Numbered from the stretch's first letter, positions 12,601 through 25,600 are shown. The stretch is DNA of 64,000 bases from Aspidapion aeneum (GCA_963576565.1 CAUYVT010000040.1:62001-126000), one strand, 5' to 3'. Translations and numbers: made by a program. The notes: generated by a model from the letters alone, not told the origin.

Positions 12601-14852
12601 GTCTAATAGAAAGATTTTTTGGTTTTAGGCCGAGTTTTGTTGATATAACAAAAGTTTATTTGGGGCCGGGAGGTTATTATGCTCTTTTAAAATTAATGTA
12701 ATAGTTTTGGCTTCTTGATTTTTGTTGTCTGGTTTTTACGCAGGATTATTTCCAACTGTTTCATTTCAAAGTGTCATTTTTAGGGATAGGGTCTCATTAG
12801 CCCTTGGACATTTGGTAATTTTTGCTTTGACTAATAGTTGTGGGAAAGGCCCAACTTAATTTTATATCTCGTTAACACCAGGAATAAAGATCTGAGAATG
12901 CATTAAGCAGTAAATTTTTTTTTGATTAGATGTTGTGTGTAAAGACACTTGAGTAGGCAGATTTAGTTTTACAACGTTCTTATAGGTGAACCTTGGAATT
13001 GTTTTCATAGTTGTTTTTCTGAAAGGGCACACAAGATAATTCTTTACGGGGTTGAGTGCAAAGTTTGAAACTTAGGTTCTTCACATTATAGTGGTACAGT
13101 AAATAAGTACTAACATTGTTTATTCCCTTCAGTAATAATTTTAAACAAATATACTAACATCGTTTGTTTTTTTTGGAACATAAGTATTTTTTTCTTTTCC
13201 TAAACTGATTGTTTTTTGCAATTACGATTTTTTATACCTTATGATTCTTAAGTAAATTTTATTTTCAATCATTTTTTTTGTATAGTAAATTAATTTTTCT
13301 AGCTCATTCACTTTTCACATTCACACAGTTTTGGGAGAGGAAAGGGAATCTACAACTGTTTTTTTTAAGGAAAAGAACTGAGACTGTTGCATAACATAAC
13401 TCTAATAAGATTTTTCTAGTGTTAATTTTATTATTTTTTTTATTGATGTTCGTTAATAGGAGCTGCAACCCACCTTTTTTTTTTGAAAATATTTTTTTTA
13501 AATATTTTTTTAAGGAAGAAAACTTGATTTTCTTGTTGCAAAATTTTTTTTGGTGCATAGTAGTACCTCGCCCTACAATGATTTTACCAGTTTATTTAAA
13601 TATATTTTTTTTTAATTAAAATATAATATCATTTCAAACACTCGCGTTTTAACAACCTATCATCATTTGTTTTAATTTTTTTTCTCCCTACTCCAAACCA
13701 CCTATCAGAGTGGAGTAATTTTTGAAAATTTTAGTGAGTCACTAATTAATTTTTTTTGACTATTGGGCTACTGTGGTCGACACCAAAAAAATGTTTTTTT
13801 AAATTTTTTTTGGACACCTTTCGGTACGATCCTAGGGTCTTTTGACCATGGTTTGCATCAATTTAGTTTAAGTTTTGGGAATTTCATTTTAATGAGGATT
13901 AGAGAGTTGCAGTCCTACCAAGACGTTATTTCTGTAAATTTTTTAATAACATCGGTAATTTTTTTTATTTACACACCACATCCTTACTAGGCTAATTCGA
14001 CGCAATTTTAGCGAGCGGATTTTTTTTTAATTGAGCATATTTTACGATTTCTATAACATGAACATCTGTTCCGATGTTTATTGCGTTCACGTATATATTA
14101 AGGGATGATGTTGCCTTAAGCAATGCATGGTTCGTGTAACTTCAGAATAAGTAAGCAGGTTAAAGTGGGTTTTGATTTAGTCTTTCGAGAAAAATCATTG
14201 TATACGGCGATTTGGGTTTTTTTTGGAGTTTATTTGTGGAGCCGTTCTGCAATAGCAGGAGTATACCCTAGCGTTAACTGTGTACAACAGCTTTGGAATT
14301 TTTTTGTTATAGGTAGTCTGTTGTACGTTCCATTTAGGGATAAATTTACCTATTCGGTTGCTGAGATAAACAAACATCACTTAACTTTAATTTTAATCCA
14401 GTTCAGCTAGGATAAGCGCAAATATTTTTTTTTGGGTTTTACTCACGCAGGAGTGGAACATAAGACCTAAACACTGCCAAAGCTCTTGTCTCTCTTTTAT
14501 TTTTTAAACTTTTTTTTACTACTACTTGTTAATTCTAATTTAGGATTTAAGTAGTTATTTCTCTCTGCAAGGTTGGACGTCATAGTTGGTTGTACAAATA
14601 ATTAATATAAACTATGATTACATTTTTAAATACAAATCAATTTTATTTTCTTACTGCTCCGGTGTTCTTCGATTTTGTTCGCGTCTGCCCGTATTTAAGT
14701 TTTATATTTTCTACATTTGTGAGAAAATTTATAGTGATTTTCACTAGTGAATTGAAAGTGAACTTTGTGTTTGTTATTGCGTGGTTTAATTTTTATAATT
14801 GGGAGGTATATTTAAGAGTTTTAAAGTTTAAAGTTTTAATATAAAAGGCACC
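9678..14852 (+). mobile_element. 5.2 kb untranslated leader of Gypsy copy B
   Basis: Everything between the primer-binding site and the gag ATG. The second part (13054-14852) duplicates 1-1803; the first part (9678-13053) is single-copy in this window because the matching part of copy A lies to its left. It is AT-rich, with dozens of T runs of seven to ten on the sense strand and a short GATA-type microsatellite near 12090-12116. I see no protein domain in any frame. Several differences between the A and B leaders are changes in T-run length. Confidence 0.75.
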
Positions 14853-16193
14853 ATGGCTGTTTCTGTGAGTCGGTTGTCTGACATAAGGTACTTAGTCAAG
14901 GACGAATTAATCTATGAGTTAACATGGAGAGGCATAGCTATTGGATCGGTGGAAGAGATGAAACAACCATACCCTCCGTATCCCTTTAAATTTGGCCAAG
15001 ATGCTTTTAGCTGCATGAAGAAGCTTGATCGTCTGGTACCGCTGGTAGAGAAGTTCTCTGGTACGAGTAAAGGGGGAGAGTTTAGGAAAATCGCTGTAAG
15101 GTTGGAACACGTGTTAGCCAGGATTAACAACATGAATCCGTCCAACTTTGAAGAAAGTCAAACGAAAGGCGTACTGGTTGCGGAAACCTTGAGTTTGATT
15201 GGGAGGTTGCAGAGCCAAGCAACAGATTTATTGAGAGTTGGCGTTGCCTCAGATGATGATGAAGCATCTGAAACCCATTCAACGAGTCGAGGCTCAGACC
15301 ACTCAACAAATGCTGGCAACACACCTAACCAGTCTCATTTCCCGCAACCACCGCACTCGAGCACACAAAGAACAGTTCAACAGCCTACGAACCAACTGTC
15401 GGTCATTGCTCCAGTGCAAATGCAAATGCTAACGAACCCAACTCAAACTTCAGTACAAGCACCACCCCCAATGCTGATCCAGAATGACGGTGCATCAGCT
15501 TTTCATTATCAACAACCGTCTACCGTTCCTTTGAGTCTAGCTGCCCTCCAAAGTAGCATTGCACCAATTGCTCAGTCACGACCATTTTCATGTTCGTCGC
15601 CAGTACCAATGTCAAGTGATCCTGGTACTTCATATCATGTTGCACCTGTACCTCCGCATAAGTGGAACTTAGAGTTTACAGGCGAGAGGGGTACAATCTC
15701 CGTCACCGCATTTTTTGAGAGAGTGGACGAGTTAAGTCAGGCGAGAGGAGTTAGTAAAAAGGTTCTACTGAACTCAAGCATTGATCTTTTTGAAAAGTCA
15801 GCCTATACTTTTTATAAAGATGTTCGAAGAGAAGTCCATACATGGGAAAAGCTGGAACAGAGGTTCATGGCAGAATATCTTCCTTCTTCATATGGCGACA
15901 AGCTGTTGAAGGAAATCCAAAAACGTAAACAAGGCCCTGGAGAGTCTCTAGGGACCTATATTGCTGTCATGAACACTTATTTCCAAAGACTTGGCTGTCC
16001 TGTTTCTGAAGAGGCGAAATTAGCTATCGTCTTCAGAAATATCGCGGACATCTATAAGAAAGGGTTGATTGCTACTGAGGTCAATAGCCTATCACATTTA
16101 AAAGATTTGTGTCGTAGAATAGACCAGAGATATGGGTTAGAGGAGGAGAATTTTACTCCTAGAAGAAACCTGACTTGGCCTACGTTGACGTAG
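14853..16193 (+). CDS. gag: Gypsy copy B gag polyprotein
   Basis: Uninterrupted 446-residue Gag, the counterpart of 1804-3144. It starts at an ATG in the context CACCATGG. The N-terminal 130 residues are mixed helical. A Ser/Thr/Gln/Pro-rich linker spans about residues 140-260, and the retrotransposon-gag core about 265-430. Relative to copy A it has Gln instead of the nonsense codon and Glu instead of Gly in DVRREVHTWE. It ends before the zinc knuckle, which follows in another frame, so it lacks its nucleocapsid domain unless frameshifting occurs. Confidence 0.85.
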   Translation: MAVSVSRLSDIRYLVKDELIYELTWRGIAIGSVEEMKQPYPPYPFKFGQDAFSCMKKLDRLVPLVEKFSGTSKGGEFRKIAVRLEHVLARINNMNPSNFEESQTKGVLVAETLSLIGRLQSQATDLLRVGVASDDDEASETHSTSRGSDHSTNAGNTPNQSHFPQPPHSSTQRTVQQPTNQLSVIAPVQMQMLTNPTQTSVQAPPPMLIQNDGASAFHYQQPSTVPLSLAALQSSIAPIAQSRPFSCSSPVPMSSDPGTSYHVAPVPPHKWNLEFTGERGTISVTAFFERVDELSQARGVSKKVLLNSSIDLFEKSAYTFYKDVRREVHTWEKLEQRFMAEYLPSSYGDKLLKEIQKRKQGPGESLGTYIAVMNTYFQRLGCPVSEEAKLAIVFRNIADIYKKGLIATEVNSLSHLKDLCRRIDQRYGLEEENFTPRRNLTWPTLT

Positions 16194-16546
16194 AGAGCGA
16201 TATTGACGATTTCCCAACAGGGGTTGATGCAATTCAAATATCAGGTGCCGGGACATCGAACCAACAGAATTTAAATCATCCTGCTAATAGATTCGACAGA
16301 AATAGGCAGCAGCCAGCAAGTAATTTCGCTGCTAGAGCTGATAGAGAGAGACAACAACCACCTAGTGGTCAGTCTAGCGTAAGTAACAGGGATGTACAAC
16401 CACCACAGGGTGTTGGGTCTGGTAGGGCGAATAGGGACGTTGTTTGTTATAGATGCAACCAAACAGGGCACATGGCGATCGGGTGCGCATTACCTAGAGG
16501 TAAGCAGTGTTATTCGTATGGACAAGCAGGGGTAACAGTAAGATAA
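16175..16546 (+). pseudogene. Gypsy copy B nucleocapsid region with CCHC zinc knuckle
   Basis: Same frame relation and same stop as 3126-3497 in copy A. One intact CX2CX4HX4C knuckle (CYRCNQTGHMAIGC) and one degraded knuckle are present. It overlaps the end of gag by 19 bases in a different frame. The identity with copy A shows that the lesion predates the duplication. Confidence 0.8.
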
Positions 16547-16656
16547 TGTCGAAATTGTAATCGTCAGGGAAACGGACCCAGGCGCTCGTAGGCGGTCGAC
16601 CTTCGAGTCAGCCTGAACAAGCATCGACCGATAGGCTAACGTACGTTTTAGATTAT

Positions 16657-18018
16657 GTGATAAGTCATGCTCGTAAAGATGAAAGGCCTTATTTAGAAGT
16701 GGATGTGCTCGGAAATAAGTTACTAGGTTTGTTGGATTCCGGGGCTTCACGTACCTTTTTAGGGAATCATGGTTGGTCAATCATCGAGAGGTTTGGTTTT
16801 TCACTTGATACCACAAAGAAGACGAGTTATATTGTGGCAAATGGTCAGAGCACGAGTAGTATTGGGACAGTGCAGCTTCCTATGCGAGTTCAAGATAAAT
16901 TTAGGTTAATAGAGGCCGTCGTCGTTCCTGAGTTGCCGCACACTTTGATTTTGGGATTATATTTTTGGATTTCGATGGGTATAGTACCGAACTTAAGGAC
17001 TAATGAGTGGCACTTTGCCGATAATAAAGATGTGATTTGTTCTTTAGAAACATCAGACCAACAAACAACTCTTACACCTTATGAATCAGAACGACTAGAG
17101 GAATTGGTCGTTAAATATAAGACTATTATGGGTGACTCACTAGGATGTACAGACAGGGTAGAGCATAAGATTACAACAGATGGAGCACCGATAAGACAAC
17201 GTTCATATAAGGTCTCACCGGTCATTCAGAAACTTATTGATGACGAAATCGACGAAATGTTGAAACTTGATGTTATAGAACGGAGTAGTAGTTCATGGGC
17301 TTCACCAGTGGTAATGGTACAAAAGGAAAACACAAAGAAGTATCGTTAATTATACTCAGTGACGGCGCGTGATAGTTATCCTTTACCACTCGTATCCGAG
17401 ACCCTTGACAAGTTGAAAGATGCTAAATACTTGTCAACTTTAGATATCAAAAGCGCTTATTGGCAAGTACCAATGGAAGAATCATCGAAGTCACTAACAG
17501 CATTCATCTGTCGACGAGGTCTCTTCCAATTTAAGCGTCTACCTTTTGGTCTTCATAATGCACCTGCAACTTGGCAAAGACTTATAGATAGCATCATAGG
17601 AAACGATTTAGACCCCTACGTGTACGTATATCTCGATGACCTCGTAATTGTCACACAGAGCTTTTCTGAACATCTTAGAATTCTTGAGGAAGTCCTACGA
17701 AGAATGCAGAATGCAAAGATAACGGTAAGTTGGGAGAAATGCCAACTGTGTAGGCCAGAAATGACTTATTTAGGATTCGTAGTGGACCGTCGAGGCATCC
17801 GAGTTGACCCTAATAAAATTAAAGCCATGTTAGAGCTCCAGAGGCCAAGAACTGTCAGAGAAGTCCGTAGAGTTGTAGGTACAATTTCCTGGTATAAACG
17901 TTTCATAGAGAATTTTTCAGCGGTAATAGCTCCGATTATAGCTCTAAGAAAAATCAAAAGTTCGATTGGACTCCAGACTGCGAAAAGGCATTTATTAAGA
18001 TTAAGGAACTTTGAGTGA
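16657..18018 (+). pseudogene. pol: Gypsy copy B protease and reverse transcriptase
   Basis: Counterpart of 3608-4969 with the same stop (17347-17349), the same loss of about seven RT codons and the same later frameshift. The protease keeps DSGA, but the flap-end motif reads ILGLYFW because G is replaced by T at 16960, where copy A keeps Asp. The RT keeps motif A, motif B and YLDD. It also has Arg-to-Lys in SWYKRFIENF relative to copy A. It cannot encode a working polyprotein. Confidence 0.86.
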
Positions 18019-18931
18019 CTGCACCGATTCTTACATGTCCAGATTATACCAAAGAATTTGTCATTCAAACAGACGCATCAGGATATGGAATAGGAGCATG
18101 TTTAACGCAACCTTATCCTGAAGGAGACAAAGTCATATGCTATTTGAGTCGATCTTTGACTAAGCAAGAACGTGTTTACACGACCACCGAGCGAGAATGT
18201 TTGGCATTGGTTTGGGCGATAGAGAAGCTCCGGCCATATATTGGGGGATCTCATTTAAGGTCATAACAGATCACTTTAGTTTAAAATGGCTTCATAGCTT
18301 GAAAGAGCCCAGTGGAAGACTTGCTCGTTGGTCTGTAAAACTGCAGCAATATGACTTTAAAGTAATCCATCGGAAAGGGAAAGATTTAGTTGTCCCAGAC
18401 ATGTTGTCTCGCGCAGTACCCATGATTGATACAATTTCGCAGCCCAGAGACGCTTCAACAGCAATTAAAGATCAATGGTACCAAAAGATGGTAAAGAGGG
18501 TCGTAGAATCACCGTTAAAATTTATGAATTGGAGATACACTGATAATAAGTTGTATAAATATGTCAAACAAGAATACCCTCAACTTTCACCATCTAACGA
18601 ACATTGGAAAGAGGTAGTCCCCAAAGATCATAGGCGTAGAGTTATTGGAGAAGCTCACGATCCTCCTACCGCACGACATATGGGTGTGTACAAAACCTTC
18701 CACAGACTGGCTGAAAAATATTATTGGCCAAAAATACGCCAGGACGTGGCAACTTTTGTAAAGAAATGCTTTGTCTGTGCAGCTCATAAAGGTGATACAC
18801 AAGGTGTTTCTGATCAGATGATATCTCACCCAAAACCAACTCGTCCTTGGGAAATTATTTCAACAGATTTATGTGGACCTTTACCTCGTTCGACAAAGGG
18901 TAATTGCTGGATTTTCGTCGTTACGGAGTAA
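18015..18931 (+). pseudogene. pol: Gypsy copy B RNase H and integrase zinc-binding domain
   Basis: Counterpart of 4966-5882: RNase H with two acidic motifs in one frame and the third in the next, then the HHCC finger and the start of the integrase core. In the finger the codon at 18674-18676 is CGA (Arg), where copy A has GGA (Gly) next to a zinc-binding His. It ends in the same stop as copy A. Confidence 0.84.
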
Positions 18932-19706
18932 GTTTTCCTTAGTTTTTCCAATGTAAACAGCCCCTACTCAAGCTGTTGTCAAGCATCTTGAGGAGCAAGT
19001 ATTTATGGTCTTCGGAGTACGGGGTACTGAAGTGATACTTTGTGATAATGGCCCTCAGTACAAAAGTAACGAGTTTAAGCGTTTTGCTGAGAGTTATCAG
19101 GTTAAAATTCAGTATAATCCGTATTATCACCCCAGAGCGAATCCAACAGAAAGGACGAATCGCACGTTAAAAACCATGTTATGTTGTTATGTGAAAGACA
19201 ACCACAGGAAGTGGGACGAACAAATACATAAACTTGCCTGCGCGATTCGTACTGCAACCCATGAGACAACCAGGATGTCTCCTTTCTTTGGTAATTTTGG
19301 TAGGAATATGTGTTTGTCAGGAAAAGATTACTCCAACCCAGTTTTGTTATCTGAAGAGAATGGTGTACAAACTGCAGCTGAAAGTAAGAACGAAGGTTTC
19401 CGGAAGCTCTATGCGGATGTTAAGAGAAGGTTAGAGGTGGTGGGAGAGAAAAACGTGGTTCAGTATAATTTGCGTACAAGGGTACCCAACTTTGTTGTGG
19501 GTCAGCGTGTTTGGAAGAAGAATTATGTGTTGTCAGATGCTGCGAAGTCTTCCTCGAAGAAGTTAGCACCGAAATTCGTTGGTCCTTATGTGATTAGGAA
19601 TAAAATTTCTCCTTGGATATTTGAGCTTCAGGAACCATCGGGTAAAGCACTACCAGGGAGCTGGCATGCCAAAGACCTTAAGTCGGCAGCGGATCTCTCC
19701 GATTAA
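18932..19706 (+). pseudogene. pol: Gypsy copy B integrase core and C-terminus
   Basis: Catalytic Asp (LCDNGPQYKS) and Glu (NPTERTNRTLK) are preserved. An extra stop at 18954-18956 (TAA, where copy A has CTA) cuts the core early. The longest open part starts at 19005. The C-terminal domain differs from copy A at a few residues, such as SSSKK for SFSKK and AKDLK for AKYLK. The stop at 19704-19706 precedes the polypurine tract. Confidence 0.84.
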
Positions 19707-19730
19707 CCTTTTTGGTTAATCGTCTTGAAG

Positions 19731-19742
19731 TTGGGGGGGGGA
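19731..19742 (+). other. Polypurine tract of Gypsy copy B
   Basis: A G run ending in GA lies three bases before the TG of the right LTR (19746). It matches the tract before the shared LTR. Confidence 0.75.
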
Positions 19743-19745
19743 TTA

Positions 19746-22719
19746 TGTAACGTGTCATTTTTACGTTTAAGGCAACGTTACATATTTGCTTATTTAGGTA
19801 AATAATCAAGGCTCTTCGACTCGTCTTTCTGTACACAAATTAAGGGTATTTTATAGAGCTAGGTTTGGAGGTTATATAGTGTCCAGAAAGTTACCTGAAA
19901 GTTAAAGGAGGCATTCCATCGAATTACTGTGGACACTGCACATCGTATTATTTGGGCATTCTAATCGGAATTTGATATCACAGGTTTCGGGAAAAATCAC
20001 ATTAAAACTTTTGATTGTTTTGTTTATCTGTAAAATTTCATAATTTTCTTTGACGTTCATGAAAATAAACAGCTGATCTGCTGGGGAATGGCGGCGTTGC
20101 CGCATCACAAATGGTTTCACTAACAGGAAGAAAACATTTAGATGAACATTTCATTCGCTTATGTTTATTTTCGAGGATATTGGCCCACTTTGATATCTTT
20201 ATTAATTTAATAAGGAGAAGATAAAATAAATACGAGTTATGCACTTTTGTAAATGGGAGATGGACGAGGAATAAAAACCAGGACTAAAAGAATAAACAAA
20301 ATCGTATTTTTATATTATATAAATTTATATATAATCATAGTTAAATAAAGTTAATAACTAACTCAGTCGGATTGAAGGGTTGTGTAGGGCTAGCTAGTGG
20401 GGAGCAAACTTAACATCTGAACACTCTTAGGCCGGGTTTGAGCAGTAGTTCAATGTGTATTTTAGGTTCAAGTTCAGAAACAACTTTATTAATGTAGAAA
20501 TGTTTTACAAAAATGGCGTCAAACCATATGAATCTTGGAGAAAACATATATAAAGAGCAAAGGAAACTTTTGACGAAAACTGTAACTAAAATACAACTAA
20601 ATTCTACACTTAGTATAGCTTTACTCATATGGGAATTGGTTGAGTGTTCGAATATTCCGGAGTTTGCTGCATGCTCTGATCTCCAGTAATTGAATTTACA
20701 GTTGATGGTTTCAATGCTGAGCTTCTTATAGTCCGGCTGGTTATTTTCCTCCTACTTGCTATGTCGGCAGAGGTCCGGTAGGCAAATGTTCGGTCTATGT
20801 ATGGAGGGTGTCTCGATGTCCTTGTTATAAAAATTTCAACCGTGGAAATAGATCCGACAACACCTCAAGGTGCGTTTTACGTATTTTCAATATCCCCTTG
20901 GTCGATGCTGCCCCTATAGACGGGTACTGACGTATTAATGTATTTCCTCATTGGTTAGTTTGAAAACCGCGGGTTTTTTCCTCCAGTCTCGCAAACCGGA
21001 TTTAGTGATTTTTTGGTGAGAGCGTTTTTTTTTTATAAATAGGTTTGCATCCATATTTGAATTTAACCGGGAAAATTAGGTTGGTACTGTCCTCACCAGA
21101 TCTACGAACGGTTTCCGGCCACTTCATTTTTTGTGTTCTCCACAAAGTGCCTTGTCTCTTTCCTAAAGAATTTTGGCTGGGCTGGTGGCCGTCTATCCAC
21201 GTTTTGGATAAAAACTATATATTGTTTTTCTCCTTTGTCTACAGCCCTGTCCATTCCATCGACGGGACAGTTGTGCTGGACGCTGGTGTGAAGCTGGGTG
21301 TAGCACTGTAACCCTGGGAAAGGTACGTTAGGATTATTTTAGTTCATCTGTTTAAATCTACTTTATTTTATTGAGTCGACATGGGGTTCTTGATTTAAAT
21401 TACTCGGTGTAGGGGAACTTCGTGCAAAATAGACGAATTCCAGGAAACTGAAACATTTCATTTTCCACAGGGTTTTTACGCTCGGGCAAGGATCCAACAT
21501 TTTTCACGACCATGTGCTGCCCTAGCGTCATGTGCTAGATAATCAGCAGGGGAAGCGCGGACAGAACAGGGGACCTGGTGCAACAGTAGTGAGGAAATGT
21601 CAACACTTCAGGTTTAATAAAACACCAATAACTATTAAATAATCATAGACCAAGGTAGGAGCAAGCTTCAGATATAATCTTTCACATAAATCTTTAATAA
21701 TATAATCTTTTCATATAAATTTTTAATTTAATTTAAACGTAATCTTTTCATATATAAACCGTATAATTTTAATATTGCTTGTAAACGCAAGGTAACGGTA
21801 TGACGTCATGACCACCATTTTGCGGCATATTTACTACATTGACTTGTTTTCATTTATTCAGGATAATTTTCCTGTCAAGTTTAAAGTGCCTTGCTATTTT
21901 GGCCCCATTTAATTGTTTGGTATTATTCTCAGGTTTCAATATTTTTTCAATCAATTTTATTGTCATGAAAATATACAAGATGAACTAAATTTTTGTGTTA
22001 TTTGTACAACCCAATGACCAACTTTGCAGAGACAAAAGAGAGATGAGGTTATATTTTTTTAGCGGTTTCCTTACATTGTTTTACCTCATAGGGTGGATCT
22101 CGGACTGGGATGCTGTCTGTCTCATTCTACCCAACGTAGAATGATGACAGCGGGTATTTGGTCCAGATCTCCTCTATGATTGGATTGATTTTGGAAGTGT
22201 ATTTTTTTTTAACAATCATTTATATAAGTTAGTCTTACACTACTGACTCAAATGTAGGTACACTGTGACCTGTTGGAAATGTGCATCTACCTATAAGGAA
22301 CTTTCTATTTGTGTCATTTTGATTCATTTAGGAATCTTTTAGAATTTTTTTCTTGTTTATTAGTCAATTTCTTTGGTTTTAATTACACAAATTCTCGGAA
22401 GCTTCGGAATTAGGTAGAGTTTCATTGTTTGGCTACAACGTTTGAGTTGAACTGTATTTTATTTAAGATCTTCTTTGTAAAACATTGGTATTAAAACACT
22501 GTGGCGCACTTAAAATTTTCTTATTTCTGACCCCTTCCCTTCTCCACTGTATAAAAGTTACCGGGCATATCAATGTTTTACCTAGCTGAAAAATACAGTT
22601 CTGCTTCCAGATATTTGTTTAATTATTCAGTCATTTTTTTTGTGTCATAAATTGGCACAGTGTTATTGTTCTATTCACAGTGTCACAAAATGTTACCCAT
22701 CGCATTTTAATTGGCCACA
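19746..22719 (+). repeat. 3' LTR of Gypsy copy B, ~2.97 kb
   Basis: Repeats 6696-9659 from TGTAACG to CCACA. After 22719 the sequence departs from the left copy: CCATTAGC here, primer-binding site there. This fixes the LTR end. The target-site duplication cannot be checked because the left end of the array is outside the window. The TATAAATAG box is at 21034-21042. Small differences from the shared LTR, including a roughly 10 bp indel near 20172, give some age to the array. No gene is visible in it. Confidence 0.85.
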
Positions 22720-25389
22720 CCATTAGCAAAGTCCAAATGTTACCAACCAAAACAGTTTTTTGTAAATACCTCCGAAAATGGAGCTTCGAAAAAGTTTTTG
22801 GTTAAAATACAAATTTTTGACAAAAACGTGCTCTACCATATTCCGAAAACCGCATATTTAATAACCGCAAATATAAGCATTTTTTCAATTTTTTATCTGT
22901 CAAAAAACTGTCATTAGCGTTGATGAATTTTAACCAAAATATAATCAGCTCGTCACAGTATCGAACACTATTTTACCTAAAAATTTTATAAAAATCGGTT
23001 TAGCGGTTTAGGAGCTATCGTGTTACGTCCAGACATACACACATATATTATCTTTATAGCCCTTCAATTGCTTGATTTTATAACCCCTCTGGCCCCTATA
23101 AACATGAAAATGTTTATATTTTATGATATGTGACCGACCCAAAAAAATAACTTGAATGAGTGATTTTCAGATTTTGCGGTAAGATCAAAATAGGATGTTG
23201 GCCCCTTACAGCCCCTAGGAGCCGGATCCAAAATATCAAGTATATAAACCTAAGAAGTGGCCAACCGCAACTGTTTGGTGCAAATTTGATAGGGGAGAGT
23301 ATAAGTCAATTAACCTTTTTTTATTGTAAATTAGAAAAACGTTTGCCTCCACCTATCAGGCCTCGTTAACAGCTTTGATTTTTCTTTTATATAGCAGACC
23401 CTTGGGTAATTGTATGCGCTACAAACGTGATAAGTCATAGTTGTGCAGGTGCAATAGTTAAGAAGATATAATTTAAAAACAAATTCTGACCCTTGTGCCC
23501 TTTGGGGCCAAAATATATAAATTGTTTGGACAGCCAATAAATACGTAAAGGATGTGATGAACCGTTCAGAATTGAAAAATATTTTGACACCCCAACCTTA
23601 ATTTTTGACTGAGATAATTTTGGGTCTGTTAACAATGTTAGTGGGATCATCAGAACTAAAAAGCTTAATCAAGAACATGGGTTATAGAATATAGAATTGA
23701 CAACAGTGGCAGACCGGGCAGAAGTGCTGAGAGTGAAAGCACCCCAGGATACCCACAAGATCTGGGCATTAAATCCTTATCTTATTAAATTTGGTCCTCC
23801 CAAAGGATCACACCTTGAACCCGAAAAACTGGCTTTCTTCCATGGACTAGCCACAGGTTAACCTACTTTATTTTAATCAGTGTTACACAAGCGATTTTTT
23901 TTATAAAGTCGCTACTACTATTCGTAGGGTAGTATTTAACACAGAAGACAACAGACAATAAACTTAACGTATTTACAAATAAAATACTTTTTGGTAAAGT
24001 TAGAAACCAAACATTATATTGAAAGTCAAATCAGAGGAGAAGAAAAATAACCCCGAAATTAAAAGATATAAAGTAACTTGCAGAATAAACAGCATAAGCA
24101 ATAAAAAATCTCCCGCCGTAGAAGGAATTTTTATGTCTATTGACATACTTAAACTAATAACTGATCAGGACGATAATTCGGGACTGCCTGTGAGGGAAGG
24201 TGAGCGAAATGTTAACTTTTGTGGGTTGATTTAAGTGAACTTAAGTTTGATGGTGATCTTGAGTTCACCATCTTTGTAATGGGACAATGGATCCGCGGGA
24301 GTATTTCCAACTGTACAATTTTCAATTTCTTGATAAAAATAAATACAAAACTAATTTTAATGACCTCCACACTTTATTTACATTTCGCAGTATTTTGCGT
24401 TTGTCGTGTAAAGTTATGTTTTTTTATGTGAAAAATGGGAAATAATTCATGTAACACATGTGCGGTTTGAGGAAAAATGTCCGGGATAAGTAAGGGAGTG
24501 CCATTCCATTGGTAAGTACTTGTATTTTTCTTTATAATTTATTAATAAAGTTAAGAGTGGTCTATAGGTCCCATTAAACACTCTTCATGGTTTTCACAAT
24601 AAATCTGCACAATTAGTTTTAGATGTTGATACAGTTTGATAAATTTTCACCAAATCTACTAGTTTTTAGAAAAAAATAATAGACATAACCCTAGATATTT
24701 GATAATTGTCATGATGTATGATATGGTAATGTAGTGGCGTAACGGAGTATCTTCCAAAACCACCAAAACTGACGCATGCGCAGTAACCAAAATCCTGTCT
24801 ACCCGAAAAAAGAACATTAATAATTACATGGGGATCTTGGCTTCAAGCATCGCGTGTGAGAATGCAAGGGTATACCCCACATTTATATTTTAACGTATTT
24901 GGATATGGCCTACTTCAACTAATTGTCCAAGGTAAAAATAAGGAACCCATAATTTTAAATAAAAACATAATAACTAATAAATTTAAAAGAGTGATTTCAA
25001 TGTTCTTCGATAAAACTTTAGAGCAGCTGCATCCAAGATTAAACGGCACTTAGAGAGAGAGAGTATGCTGCTATGGAACTGCATAGTAAATGTGCTATTG
25101 CCGTTATCATTATGCCACTGTATCCACCGCTCTGGGTGTAAATTGTGGGGACCTAAACTGCGTCTTAAAATAGCATAATAGAATTCAGCTAAAGCTTTTA
25201 TACTGCGCGATTGCTATATACAGATACAAGTTAGATTTTTAAAAGAAAAAACACAAACAAACTAACTAAACAAAATGTAAAACATTTTTTCACGTTTAAA
25301 TATCTACAAAATCAATAGATCCTTGACGGATCTGATACCTTCCTAGCCCATTAGCACACTCTACGCTATATTAGCCTTCAAAACAGCAT
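22720..25389. other. Gene-free AT-rich DNA right of the Gypsy array
   Basis: No gene is supported. The only structured piece is the LINE/SINE-like tail near 22780-23050. A 71-codon open frame at 24019-24234 is lysine-rich, matches nothing I recognise and could be a stray frame or a lost exon. Confidence 0.5.
22780..23050 (+). repeat. LINE/SINE-like 3' tail, copy 1
   Basis: Shares a long block with 25390-25600, including CAGTATCGAACACTATTTT and CGGTTTAGCGGTTTAGGAGC, and ends in an ACAC-rich tail after ATCGTGTTACG. A conserved block followed by a short CA/AC-rich tail is usual for 3' ends of insect non-LTR elements or their SINE derivatives. No coding part remains. Confidence 0.5.
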
Positions 25390-25600
25390 ATCTCAGAAAC
25401 AAAAGCTTCTACGAAGTTTTTGCATATTAATGCGATGCATTAAAAATATAGAGTATTTCTAATTTTTAAACTGTTTATTAGCATGGATCTTGACCAAAAT
25501 CTAATTAGCTCGTTACAGTATCGAACACTATTTTTCATGAAAATCGGTTTAGCGGTTTAGGAGCTATCGTGTTACGGAGGTACATACACACACACAGAGA
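25390..25600 (+). repeat. LINE/SINE-like 3' tail, copy 2
   Basis: Diverged copy of 22780-23050. It has the same order of blocks and ends in ATCGTGTTACGG followed by ACACACACACAGAGACAGACG. The two copies are in the same orientation about 2.5 kb apart. Confidence 0.5.

Noticed and set aside
24019..24234. 71-codon Lys/Asn-rich open frame
   Set aside because: No similarity recognised, no splice signals that extend it, and no ATG at its start. Could be a lost exon but cannot be supported.
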